A stretch of 64,000 bases of DNA from contig NZ_CP036264.1 in the NCBI RefSeq assembly GCF_008035925.1, positions 4,462,402-4,526,401 of the forward strand, read 5' to 3'. The notes beneath the pieces are model-generated. The model did no database searches. It worked only from the letters and a program-made list of their open reading frames with translations, and had not been told where the DNA came from. Positions 56,451 to 64,000 of the stretch are shown piece by piece. Every line of letters starts with the position of its first letter. Within the stretch, counting starts at the first letter, position 1. Made by a program: the position numbers and the translations under genes. Origin of the DNA: Stieleria maiorica (GTDB lineage Bacteria; Planctomycetota; Planctomycetia; Pirellulales; Pirellulaceae).

Positions 56451-58520
56451 TTTGCGAGGGTGGGAGAGCAGTTCGCGGATCTGGTCGATGCCGGGAGGTT
56501 TGACCAGGTGCTCGTCGAAGCCGGCCTGTTTCGATTTTTCGCGATCACCTTGTTGCCCGTAGCCGGTCAACGCGACCAGCCGACAAGGCGTCCCGGTTTC
56601 GAGCTTCCGGATCTGACGTGCGATTTCGTACCCGTCTTGCCCCGGCAGACCGATGTCCATAAAGACGAGTTCGGGTTGAAACTCGACGAAGATCTCGATG
56701 GCCGACTGCCCATCGCCGGCCGTCTTGACTTCATGGGGCCCCAGCTTCTCGAGCAGTTTCTCCATCATGAAACGCGCCGCGCGGTTGTCGTCCACGGCCA
56801 GGATGCGGAGCGGCGCGTTGGTCGGCGGCGGCAGCTGCGCCTCGGTGTCGGCATCGTCCTGGGGCGCGGCACAAATCGGCAGTTGGACCGTGAACGTCGT
56901 ACCGGTCCCGAGGCCCGCGCTGCTGACTCGGATCGACCCGCGATGCATTTCAACCAAGTTCTTGGTCAGTGTCAGTCCGATCCCCAATCCGCCTTGGGCG
57001 CGGTCGAGCGTGCGGTCGGCCTGAGTGAAAAGGTCAAAGACTTGGGGCAGCAAATCGCTATCGATTCCGATTCCGTTGTCTTCCACCGCAAGTGTCACTT
57101 GATTCCCGGCAGTGTTCACGTTGATGGAAATGTCCCCGCCGGAATCGGTGTACTTGCAGGCGTTCTTTAACAGGTTCTCAATCACCTGAATGATCCGCAC
57201 CGAGTCGGCGTTGATCCAAACCGGTTCGGGCGGCAGGCGGACTTCAAACCGATGCCCCGCGTCCTTGATCATTTCTTGCAGCGTTTCGTGGGCTTGTTCA
57301 ATCAGTGACCCGAGCGTCACGGGACGCTTTCGCAGATCGACTTTGCCCAACATGATCCGGGAAACGTCCAGCAGATCATCCACCAGTCGGACCAAATGTT
57401 CGATCTGACGCTGCATCATTTCGATGGTGTCGCGATGCTGGGTTTCCGAGATCGCCAGCAGGTCCAGTCCCGAACGCACCGGGGCAAGCGGGTTGCGAAG
57501 TTCATGCGACAGCATCGCCAGGAATTCATCTTTCCGTCGATCGGCTTCCTTCAATGCTTGAGTCTGTTTGGCCAGCCCGTCTTGGATCGTTTGCTTGCGG
57601 ATTCGCAGCGCGATGCTGTTGGCGACCGATCGCAGTGCGGTGGACACCGCGTCGTTCAATGGGTCGCGGGCAAACATTCCGATGACACCGACGGTCGTGC
57701 GGCCGTCGATCAATGGACAGCCGATAAAGGCGACGATACCTTCGCGTTCTGCCCAATCTTTGTCGTGGATCGCCGGGTCGGAGAGGACGTCATTGGTGAC
57801 GTGCGTCTGCTGCTCTTGAGCGATTCGACCGATCTTGTAATCGCCGAACCGGATGCGACCGTGTTCACCGTTCAGGTGAGTGTAAAGGCCGCTGCTGGCG
57901 ACCAGATGCAGCAGAGTACCTGCGTCATTGGCCAACCAGATTCTGGCCAGCGCGATATCAAGATGACGCACCATCAATTGCGTGCAGTCCTGCAGGGCTT
58001 CGTTGAGATCATGGCTTTCGACAAGTGTCATTCCGATGTCACGTCCGAACGCGGCGATGTCGCGTTCGATTCGGAGCTGTGATTCGACGATCCGGCGGCG
58101 TGAAATCTCGCGATCCAGCTGGCCAACTTTTTCGTTGAGCGCGGTGAATTGCTTCAACGCAACCGCGTACTCCTGCAGACGCAACAACAAGAAATAGCTG
58201 CGGCCGCTGTTGATGCGATGGGCGATCACACGCAACGCTTCGTTCCGGTTTTGAAACTTCAGCATGCCGAGAGTGCCGTCAGAGGTTCGTCTGGCCAAGC
58301 GGAACCATTCGTCCAGCTCAGTGTGCGATTGCTCGACAAACTCCAGCAAGCTGCGTTGCATCACGTCGGCCTTCTTTAGCCCGCCCATGGCCCGTACCGC
58401 CGGAACATTGGCGCCCAGGATTACACCGCCGGGCGAGAGCAGCACGAGCGGGTCACCGAGGGTCGATGCCAGCGCTTCGAATGATTCAGGCGTCAATGGA
58501 TTCATCCAAATCAGCGTCAT
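56445..58520 (-). CDS. Hybrid sensor histidine kinase
   Basis: 691 residues: PAS-like domain (about 12-115), a helical linker, a GAF domain (about 165-310), HisKA with [14 protein letters not shown] (phospho-acceptor H339), HATPase_c (N-box [10 protein letters not shown], then DNGIGI and [11 protein letters not shown]), and a C-terminal receiver domain from about 571 (AVDDN, phospho-acceptor D622 in [12 protein letters not shown]). No membrane segments, so a cytoplasmic sensor. It overlaps the upstream sensor-type gene by 35 bases in another frame, implying co-translation. The final codons RKV-stop lie in a dispersed repeat. Output partner unknown: the receiver has no fused effector. Confidence 0.93.
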   Translation of the reverse strand: MTLIWMNPLTPESFEALASTLGDPLVLLSPGGVILGANVPAVRAMGGLKKADVMQRSLLEFVEQSHTELDEWFRLARRTSDGTLGMLKFQNRNEALRVIAHRINSGRSYFLLLRLQEYAVALKQFTALNEKVGQLDREISRRRIVESQLRIERDIAAFGRDIGMTLVESHDLNEALQDCTQLMVRHLDIALARIWLANDAGTLLHLVASSGLYTHLNGEHGRIRFGDYKIGRIAQEQQTHVTNDVLSDPAIHDKDWAEREGIVAFIGCPLIDGRTTVGVIGMFARDPLNDAVSTALRSVANSIALRIRKQTIQDGLAKQTQALKEADRRKDEFLAMLSHELRNPLAPVRSGLDLLAISETQHRDTIEMMQRQIEHLVRLVDDLLDVSRIMLGKVDLRKRPVTLGSLIEQAHETLQEMIKDAGHRFEVRLPPEPVWINADSVRIIQVIENLLKNACKYTDSGGDISINVNTAGNQVTLAVEDNGIGIDSDLLPQVFDLFTQADRTLDRAQGGLGIGLTLTKNLVEMHRGSIRVSSAGLGTGTTFTVQLPICAAPQDDADTEAQLPPPTNAPLRILAVDDNRAARFMMEKLLEKLGPHEVKTAGDGQSAIEIFVEFQPELVFMDIGLPGQDGYEIARQIRKLETGTPCRLVALTGYGQQGDREKSKQAGFDEHLVKPPGIDQIRELLSHPRKV

Positions 58521-59049
58521 CGCCGAAATACTCGCGCCCGTCGGTGGCGTCGGATTCCGGCGTCCTTTTTAGATACACCACCACGCGACACCCGGCATCT
58601 CCATGGGCGATGGCCTGTTCGATCACGACTTTAGCGTAACCGAGATTCGTTGACGCGATCACACCGAAAACGTTGGAGGTCATCATGCAAAGTGCGGGGC
58701 GATCGCGGACCTTGTCCCCGAAGGGGCAGACACGGTTGCCCAACACGATTTTTTCGTCGTCTTGCGAAATGATGTAAAAATCACCTTCGATGCGACGCTT
58801 CAGATCAACCAACACCTCGCCTACCTGTCGGGCGTCGAAGCGGTCTTGTCCGGTTTTTTCGCGGTAGATCTGGTTGATCCGCTCCCCCATGCGTTGGCCG
58901 ACGATGGAAACGAATCCGGCGGCTTCGTCCAACCCGACGACATCTTGCAACGTTCCCGATAGCTCCCGCAACAATGTTCGCATGAAATTGTCGCGATCGA
59001 GATCGACCGGAAGGCGGTGAATTACCGGAAGCGGCGGTTTCTGGTTCAT
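58486..59049 (-). CDS. Sensor-type protein, methanogen output domain 1-like
   Basis: 187 residues, cytosolic, no signal. The segment [29 protein letters not shown] fits the C-terminal half of the MetOD1 (methanogen output domain 1) family, with two conserved cysteines (in CPFG and LCMMTS). The N-terminal half contains an [26 protein letters not shown] helix region typical of these proteins. It overlaps the following hybrid histidine kinase by 35 bases in another frame, so the pair probably forms one signalling unit in which this protein binds a ligand or cofactor. Ligand unknown; family assignment is moderate. Confidence 0.75.
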   Translation of the reverse strand: MNQKPPLPVIHRLPVDLDRDNFMRTLLRELSGTLQDVVGLDEAAGFVSIVGQRMGERINQIYREKTGQDRFDARQVGEVLVDLKRRIEGDFYIISQDDEKIVLGNRVCPFGDKVRDRPALCMMTSNVFGVIASTNLGYAKVVIEQAIAHGDAGCRVVVYLKRTPESDATDGREYFGDDADLDESIDA

Positions 59050-59243
59050 GGTCCCCTCGCGTCGATAGGTCTCGTCGTTGGCCGCTGGATTCCATTTTAC
59101 CGTTCCCGCCTCACGCTCGCTATCATTCCCGAACGACTCGGCTAAGATATCTGCTCGGTGCCGCCAAGGTTTTCAAGATTGACGGTTGCCGATCCCGCCT
59201 TCCCACCCCACCCAACCGTTTGCGACGGATCGATTCTGCAGCT

Positions 59244-60896
59244 ATGTCGATGCACTTCCCTCCCCTGCGCTGTTTGCCGCTGGTCGCGGTCCTTGTCCTG
59301 GCGATTCCCAGTCACCCGTGCATGGGGCAAGTGCCCGACGCGATCGCCAGATTGCAAGAGCAGGCCGTGCGAACCAATCAAGCTGACTGGGGGCACTGGG
59401 GCCCCAATCCGGACAGCTACTCGAGCTGGAAAAACCACAGCAATCGGCTGATCCCGATCTACACCTTCGGAATCGACCTGAAGTCGGTATCCGGGGAGAA
59501 CAGCGTGTACCGCGACGGCGTGGCATTGGAGAATCTGTACGGCCGAGTTCCCGAGAAAACGCTCAACCCTGAAGCGGAATACTTTGACCAGACCGACGTC
59601 TATCGGTTGCAAACGGCGGCCTTGGCGGCCGGCAAGAAGCGGATCATCCTGTTCGTCTTTGACGGCATGGACTGGGACACGACGCGCGCCGCCGCGATTG
59701 CAAAACAGGGCAAAGTCACGTACGAACACGGGCGTGGAAACGGACTCAGCTTTCAAGATTACCGGGGAACGACGACGGACTTCGGCTTCTTCGTCACCAG
59801 CCCGCACAACGACGGAACCACCGTCAACGTGGACAAGCAAACGGTCAAGTCGATCGGCGGCACCGTTCCCGGCGGTTACGACCCCGCCTTGTGTGGCACC
59901 GCGCCCTGGGATCCGATCACCGACGCCGACTATCCGATCGGCAAAAGCAAGCAGACCAAGCACGCCTTTACCGACTCTGCGTCCTCGGCGACCTCCATGA
60001 CGTCCGGCATCAAGACGTACAACGGTGCGATCAACGTCGATCCGCTGGGCCGCGAAGTCCTGCCGATCGCCCGCACGCTTCAGGACAAGGATTTTGCCGT
60101 TGGCGTTGTCACCAGCGTTCCGGTCAGCCACGCCACGCCCGCGTGTGCTTACGCGAGCAACGTGCACCGCAGCGACTACCAAGACCTGACGCGTGACCTG
60201 GTCGGGCTTCCGTCCAGCTATCACCCCGGCGGTCTGTCCGGGCTGGACGTCTTGATCGGTGGCGGCTGGGGAACGGACAAGGAAAAGGACGGGTCACAGG
60301 GTGAAAACTTTGTCCCCGGGAATCGATACATCACCAACGATGATCTGGCGGAAATCGATGTGGCCAACGGAGGCCGCTACGTCGTCGCGCAACGAACAGC
60401 GGGGATGCCCGGCGGCGAGGTGTTGAAAAACGCGGTCGCAAGCGTCATTTCCGGCGGAGAGCGATTGTTCGGCTACTTCGGCGTCCAGGGCGGACACCTG
60501 CCGTTTCGCACCGCCGACGGGAATTATGACCCGGTGATCAGCTTCGACACCCCAGCGCCGGAACCGGCCGAGGTCTACAGCGAAGCCGACCTGCGTGAGA
60601 ACGTTCAACTGAGCGAGATGGCGATCGCCGCGTTGGACGTGCTCGATGCCCGCTCGGATCAATGGTGGTTGATGATCGAATGCGGCGACGTCGACTGGGC
60701 GAACCATTCCAACAACATCGACAACTCGATCGGTGCGGTTCACAGTGGCGACGATGCCTTCGCCGATGTCGTCACATGGATCGAGCAACATGGCGGCTGG
60801 GACGAAACCGTGCTGATACTGACCGCCGACCACGGGCACTACTTTCAATTGGAACGCCCCGAAGCGCTCATTGCTCGACCCAAAACCAACCCCTGA
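59244..60896 (+). CDS. Exported alkaline phosphatase (PhoA-type)
   Basis: 550 residues from the ATG at 59244 with a signal peptide (hydrophobic LPLVAVLVLAIPS, cleavage near MGQVPD). Metal/nucleophile landmarks: FVFDGMDWD near 140, FTDSASSATSMTSG with the probable nucleophile S245, PVSHATPACAYA, IECGDVDWANHSNN and LTADHGHYF near the C-terminus. The protein ends only about 18 residues after TADHGHYF, so the segment that carries the last zinc histidine in E. coli PhoA (H412) is not visible; either another histidine serves or the C-terminus is short. Upstream in-frame TTG at 59220 is an unlikely start. Releases phosphate from organic esters. Confidence 0.88.
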   Translation: MSMHFPPLRCLPLVAVLVLAIPSHPCMGQVPDAIARLQEQAVRTNQADWGHWGPNPDSYSSWKNHSNRLIPIYTFGIDLKSVSGENSVYRDGVALENLYGRVPEKTLNPEAEYFDQTDVYRLQTAALAAGKKRIILFVFDGMDWDTTRAAAIAKQGKVTYEHGRGNGLSFQDYRGTTTDFGFFVTSPHNDGTTVNVDKQTVKSIGGTVPGGYDPALCGTAPWDPITDADYPIGKSKQTKHAFTDSASSATSMTSGIKTYNGAINVDPLGREVLPIARTLQDKDFAVGVVTSVPVSHATPACAYASNVHRSDYQDLTRDLVGLPSSYHPGGLSGLDVLIGGGWGTDKEKDGSQGENFVPGNRYITNDDLAEIDVANGGRYVVAQRTAGMPGGEVLKNAVASVISGGERLFGYFGVQGGHLPFRTADGNYDPVISFDTPAPEPAEVYSEADLRENVQLSEMAIAALDVLDARSDQWWLMIECGDVDWANHSNNIDNSIGAVHSGDDAFADVVTWIEQHGGWDETVLILTADHGHYFQLERPEALIARPKTNP

Positions 60897-61151
60897 GCCG
60901 AATGGTTAAGAGGTGGTCGGTGAATGGGTGTACGACGTCCTTTCTAGGTCGTCGCGCTGAGCCCCACGGGCGACGGCCCGGAAGGGCCATCGTACCCAAG
61001 AAAAGCATCGCCCTAGCCTGGACGGTCCCTAAAGGCGAGACACCAACGGTTGCAAAATCCTTCCCCTGCGTACACGTCTGCCCCCGGTCCTTATAATGGG
61101 CGGGACCGTTGAGAGAAATCACTGGGAAACGTTCACTTGGGAGTCAGGGCG
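60897..61151. repeat. Gap with two dispersed repeat fragments
   Basis: Contains a GTACGAC...GCGACGGCCCGGAAGGGCCATCGTAC palindromic piece (60927-60997) and a single arm ending in GGCGAGACACCAACGG (61034-61051), both related to elements at 20511 and 31496. No gene is supportable. A promoter for the oxidoreductase downstream should lie at its end. Confidence 0.7.
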
Positions 61152-62555
61152 ATGCGTCAAGAAATACCTTCCGATCAGAAGACATCAGCCGCGGCAACGA
61201 CAGGGATCGCGCGGCGGCGTGTGCTCCAAGCCGGCGCGGCGTCGATCGCTTGCAGTGCACTGGGTGTAAACGCGTTTGCGGCGACAGACGGGCCGACAAA
61301 ACGCGTCGGATTGATCGGAGCCGGGTGGTATGGCAAGAGCGATCTGTGGCGATTGATTCAGGTGGCACCGGTCGAAGTCGTCTGCATTTGCGATCCCGAC
61401 CAGAAGATGCTGGACGAAGCGGTTCAGATCGCCAGCGAACGTCAGAAATCCGGCAACAAGCCGTCAACCTATGTCGATTACCGCAAGATGCTTGCGGAAA
61501 ACCGATTGGACATCGTCGTGATTGGGACGCCAGATCATTGGCACGCCCTGCAGGCGATCGAGGCGATGGAAGCCGGCGCGGATGTCTACGTTCAAAAACC
61601 GATCAGCGTTGATGTGCTGGAGGGCGAAGCGATGGTCGCCGCGGCGCGTCGGCTGGGTCGCGTCGTCCAAGTCGGCACCCAACGCAAGAGCACGCCGCAC
61701 TTGATCGATGTCAAAAAACAAGTCGTCGAAGCGGGATTGCTGGGCAAGATCGGTCACGTCGAAATGTGCTGCTACTATCACATGCGAGCCAACGGCAATC
61801 CCGACGTGATGCCGGTGCCCGATCATCTGGATTACGAGATGTGGACCGGTCCGGCGCCGATGCGGCCGTATGACGGATTGCCGCACAAACGCTGGTGGCG
61901 CACCTTTACCGAGTACGGCAACGGCATCATGGGCGACATGTGTGTCCACATGCTGGACACGGCGCGCTGGATGCTAGGGCTCGGCTGGCCGAACCGAATT
62001 TCATCGACCGGTGGCATCTTGGTCCAAACCGAGGGAAAGTCGAATATCGCGGACACGCAAACGGCAACCTTCGAATTCGATGATTTTAACGCCCAGTGGA
62101 CCCACCGCACTTGGGGTTCGCCGACCGATCCCGACTATCCCTGGGCGCTGTTTATCTATGGCGACAAGGGGACGTTAAAGGCCAGCACGATGCGGGCGGA
62201 CTATATCCCGCAAGACAACCGCGCCGAGCCGATCCACTTTGACTGTTTCTTTGAACGCGAAAAGTACCCCGAAGATCTGACGGAAAAGGACATCGAGCTG
62301 AATGCCGCGCCTGCAACCCGGCTTCACATGCTTGATTTTCTACAGGCGATCGAAGACCGCAGTCGTCCGGTGGCGGACATCGAAGAAGGCCACATATCGA
62401 CGGCCAGCTGCATCTTGGCAAACCTTTCGATGCGGTTGGGCGGGCGGCCGCTGCAATACGATCCGCAGAACCGCCTGGTCATCGGAGACGAGGAAGCAAC
62501 CGAAATGCTCCGTCGCGGCTATCGCGCCCCTTGGAAACATCCGTTTGTGGGATGA
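61152..62555 (+). CDS. Gfo/Idh/MocA family oxidoreductase, TAT-exported
   Basis: 467 residues from the ATG at 61152. A twin-arginine signal (R21-R22-R23-VLQAGAASIACSALG) predicts export. NAD(P)-binding motif GLIGAGWYGKSDLW begins near residue 56; YVQKPISVD replaces the usual EKP with QKP, keeping the lysine. The C-terminal domain includes GNGIMGDMCVHMLDTARWMLG with the conserved histidine. Sequence differs strongly from the oxidoreductase at 33644-34954, so the two likely act on different sugars. AGGG lies three bases before the start. It is followed 136 bp later by ribulokinase on the same strand. Confidence 0.9.
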   Translation: MRQEIPSDQKTSAAATTGIARRRVLQAGAASIACSALGVNAFAATDGPTKRVGLIGAGWYGKSDLWRLIQVAPVEVVCICDPDQKMLDEAVQIASERQKSGNKPSTYVDYRKMLAENRLDIVVIGTPDHWHALQAIEAMEAGADVYVQKPISVDVLEGEAMVAAARRLGRVVQVGTQRKSTPHLIDVKKQVVEAGLLGKIGHVEMCCYYHMRANGNPDVMPVPDHLDYEMWTGPAPMRPYDGLPHKRWWRTFTEYGNGIMGDMCVHMLDTARWMLGLGWPNRISSTGGILVQTEGKSNIADTQTATFEFDDFNAQWTHRTWGSPTDPDYPWALFIYGDKGTLKASTMRADYIPQDNRAEPIHFDCFFEREKYPEDLTEKDIELNAAPATRLHMLDFLQAIEDRSRPVADIEEGHISTASCILANLSMRLGGRPLQYDPQNRLVIGDEEATEMLRRGYRAPWKHPFVG

Positions 62556-62691
62556 TTTCGCTGCCGAGGGAATCGGAACCGGAGGCTTGCCCGTCGTCGC
62601 TCTGCCGGCAGCTTGCTAGACTGTCGGCCATTTGGCGCACACCGATTGTCTGGGATGGCGCCTCATTCGTAGCTCGATCGAACGGAAACCG

Positions 62692-64000
62692 ATGACCGCT
62701 GTAAACGAACCCGTTGCGTTGGGACTGGACTTTGGGACCGAGTCGGTGCGAGCCGTGCTCGTTGATCGCAACGGACGCGAGTTGGCTGTCTGTGAAAGTG
62801 CCTATCGTCATGGGCAAATCACTGACACCCTGCCGACCAGCGGTGCGGTGCTGCCGACGCACTTCGCGTTGCAAAACCCCGCCGACTGGATCGAATCGGC
62901 GGCCGAAGCGACACGCAACGCAATCGAGCGTTCGGGGATCGACGTGGACCGTATCGTCGGCATCGGAGTCGACTTCACCAGCTGCACGATGTTGCCGACT
63001 TGCGTCGACGGCACGCCGCTGTGCGAACTAGATCGATTTCGGCAGACACCGTTGGCGTGGCCCAAGCTGTGGAAACATCACGGAGCGATCGAACAAACCG
63101 AGCGGATGAATCGGATCGCCAAAGAACGTAACGAACCGTTCATGGACCGATACGGTGGAACGATCGGGTTGGAGTGGTTCTTTCCCAAGTTGCTGGAAAC
63201 GATCGACAAGGCGCCCGACGTTGCCGAAGCCGCGGAGGTTTGGGTCGAAGCGGGAGATTGGTTCGTCTGGCAGCTGGTCGGCTGCGACGCCGCGGATTTG
63301 CCACGGTCCACTTGCCAAGCCGGATACAAGGCGTTGTGGTCCGCGGATTCGGGTTACGCATCCGATCAGTACTTCGCCGCGGTTGATGCGAGGCTCGCTG
63401 AAGCGGCGCGGGAGAAGATGCCCGGGCGAATGTTGTCGCCGGGACAATCGGCCGGGCCGCTGTGCGGGGAGCTTGCCGATCGGCTGGGATTACCCGCGGG
63501 AATCGCGGTCGCCGCGGCCACCATCGACGCCCATTCCGCCGTGCCGGGCGTTGGTGAAGCGGAACCGGGAACGCTGGTGATGGTGATGGGAACCAGCAGC
63601 TGCCACATGCTCAATGCGATCGAGGGCAAGCCGGTCGACGGGGTCGCGGGAATCGTCGAAGGCGGCATTTTGCCCGGGCTGTTCGGTTATGAAACCGGAC
63701 AAGCTGCGGTCGGAGATGCTTTTGCGTGGTTGTTGAAACTGTTGAACCTGGATTCCTTCGAACAGCTCGGCAAGCACGCGATCGCCTTGCCGGCCGGCGC
63801 CGAAGGCGTGATGTGTTTGGATTGGATGAATGGCTGTCGCACGCCGTTGATGGATGGGGCGGTCAAGGGCGCGTTCAGTGGATTGACGCTGGCGACGACA
63901 CCGGCACACATGTACCGGGCACTGCTGGAAGCATCTGCATTTGGAGTGCGTTGGATCGTCGATGTGCTTCGCGAGGGTGGAATACCGGTGCAGCGATTCG
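62692..64000 (+). CDS. araB: Ribulokinase, C-terminus beyond window
   Basis: FGGY-family kinase phosphorylating ribulose (usually L-ribulose) with ATP; 436 codons are visible and the frame runs off the window end. The N-terminal ATPase motif is LGLDFGTESVRAVLVD. GVDFTSCTMLP and GLEWFFPKLLE are typical of ribulokinases. The second half has MVMGTSSCHML and LDWMNGCRTPLMDG, matching AraB signatures. The ATG at 62692 gives the usual start. Its only visible neighbour is a Gfo/Idh/MocA gene on the same strand. Identification as AraB rather than another FGGY kinase is based on the TSSCHM and DWMNG motifs. Confidence 0.9.
   Translation, partial: MTAVNEPVALGLDFGTESVRAVLVDRNGRELAVCESAYRHGQITDTLPTSGAVLPTHFALQNPADWIESAAEATRNAIERSGIDVDRIVGIGVDFTSCTMLPTCVDGTPLCELDRFRQTPLAWPKLWKHHGAIEQTERMNRIAKERNEPFMDRYGGTIGLEWFFPKLLETIDKAPDVAEAAEVWVEAGDWFVWQLVGCDAADLPRSTCQAGYKALWSADSGYASDQYFAAVDARLAEAAREKMPGRMLSPGQSAGPLCGELADRLGLPAGIAVAAATIDAHSAVPGVGEAEPGTLVMVMGTSSCHMLNAIEGKPVDGVAGIVEGGILPGLFGYETGQAAVGDAFAWLLKLLNLDSFEQLGKHAIALPAGAEGVMCLDWMNGCRTPLMDGAVKGAFSGLTLATTPAHMYRALLEASAFGVRWIVDVLREGGIPVQRF

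Overview
The window looks like chromosomal DNA of a planctomycete of the family Pirellulaceae (Rhodopirellula/Stieleria type). I infer this from the gene content: two secreted sulfatases, TAT-exported Gfo/Idh/MocA proteins, a DUF1592 plus DUF1552 pair, multi-haem c-type cytochromes, three DUF1559 proteins with prepilin leaders, a dockerin protein with an LEPR-XLL-like N-terminus, and very many dispersed palindromic repeats in most intergenic gaps. No rRNA, CRISPR array, prophage or replication origin was seen. There is one tRNA, tRNA-Cys(GCA), at 17330-17400.

Layout. 1-5085 is repeat-rich and gene-poor: three small membrane proteins and an intact Tn5/IS50-like insertion sequence (1692-3250) that split a REP-type hairpin. 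5086-12912 holds an ABC-2 exporter pair, a beta-hydroxyacid dehydrogenase, an MDR quinone reductase, RsgA and, divergently, acetyl-CoA synthetase. 13193-16748 (minus) carries a YeiH-type exporter with a small coupled membrane protein, a five-copy ~100-bp tandem repeat array and tagaturonate epimerase UxaE. 17330-23351 has tRNA-Cys, an unknown exported protein, a sulfatase, a peptidase translationally coupled to a BFD-like [2Fe-2S] protein, and RlmN. 23631-31475 is a compact type II secretion/pseudopilin-like locus: a divergent DUF1559 pseudopilin, then an eight-gene operon with one GspE-like ATPase, three different GspF-like membrane proteins and four pseudopilin-like proteins. 31684-42821 (minus) encodes a HEAT-repeat protein, an oxidoreductase, a 1501-residue secreted protein with two DTGA aspartic-protease motifs and a C-terminal dockerin, Lnt, a small secreted protein and a DUF1559 protein. 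43185-46580 has an HTH regulator, a second sulfatase, a zinc-ribbon protein and MsrA. 46804-56260 is a plus-strand run of secreted haem and carbohydrate-linked proteins. 56445-59049 (minus) is a sensor protein plus hybrid histidine kinase. 59244-64000 holds an alkaline phosphatase, a second oxidoreductase and the start of ribulokinase.

Taken together, the catabolic genes (sulfatases, UxaE, ribulokinase, glycosidase-like protein, beta-hydroxyacid dehydrogenase, two Gfo/Idh proteins, Acs) suit growth on sulfated, uronate- and pentose-containing polysaccharides; this is inference from family membership. The most unusual items are the minimal secretion/pseudopilin operon with triplicated GspF-like proteins, the predicted bilobal aspartic protease fused to a dockerin, and the repeats, some of which supply stop codons or have been hit by other elements.
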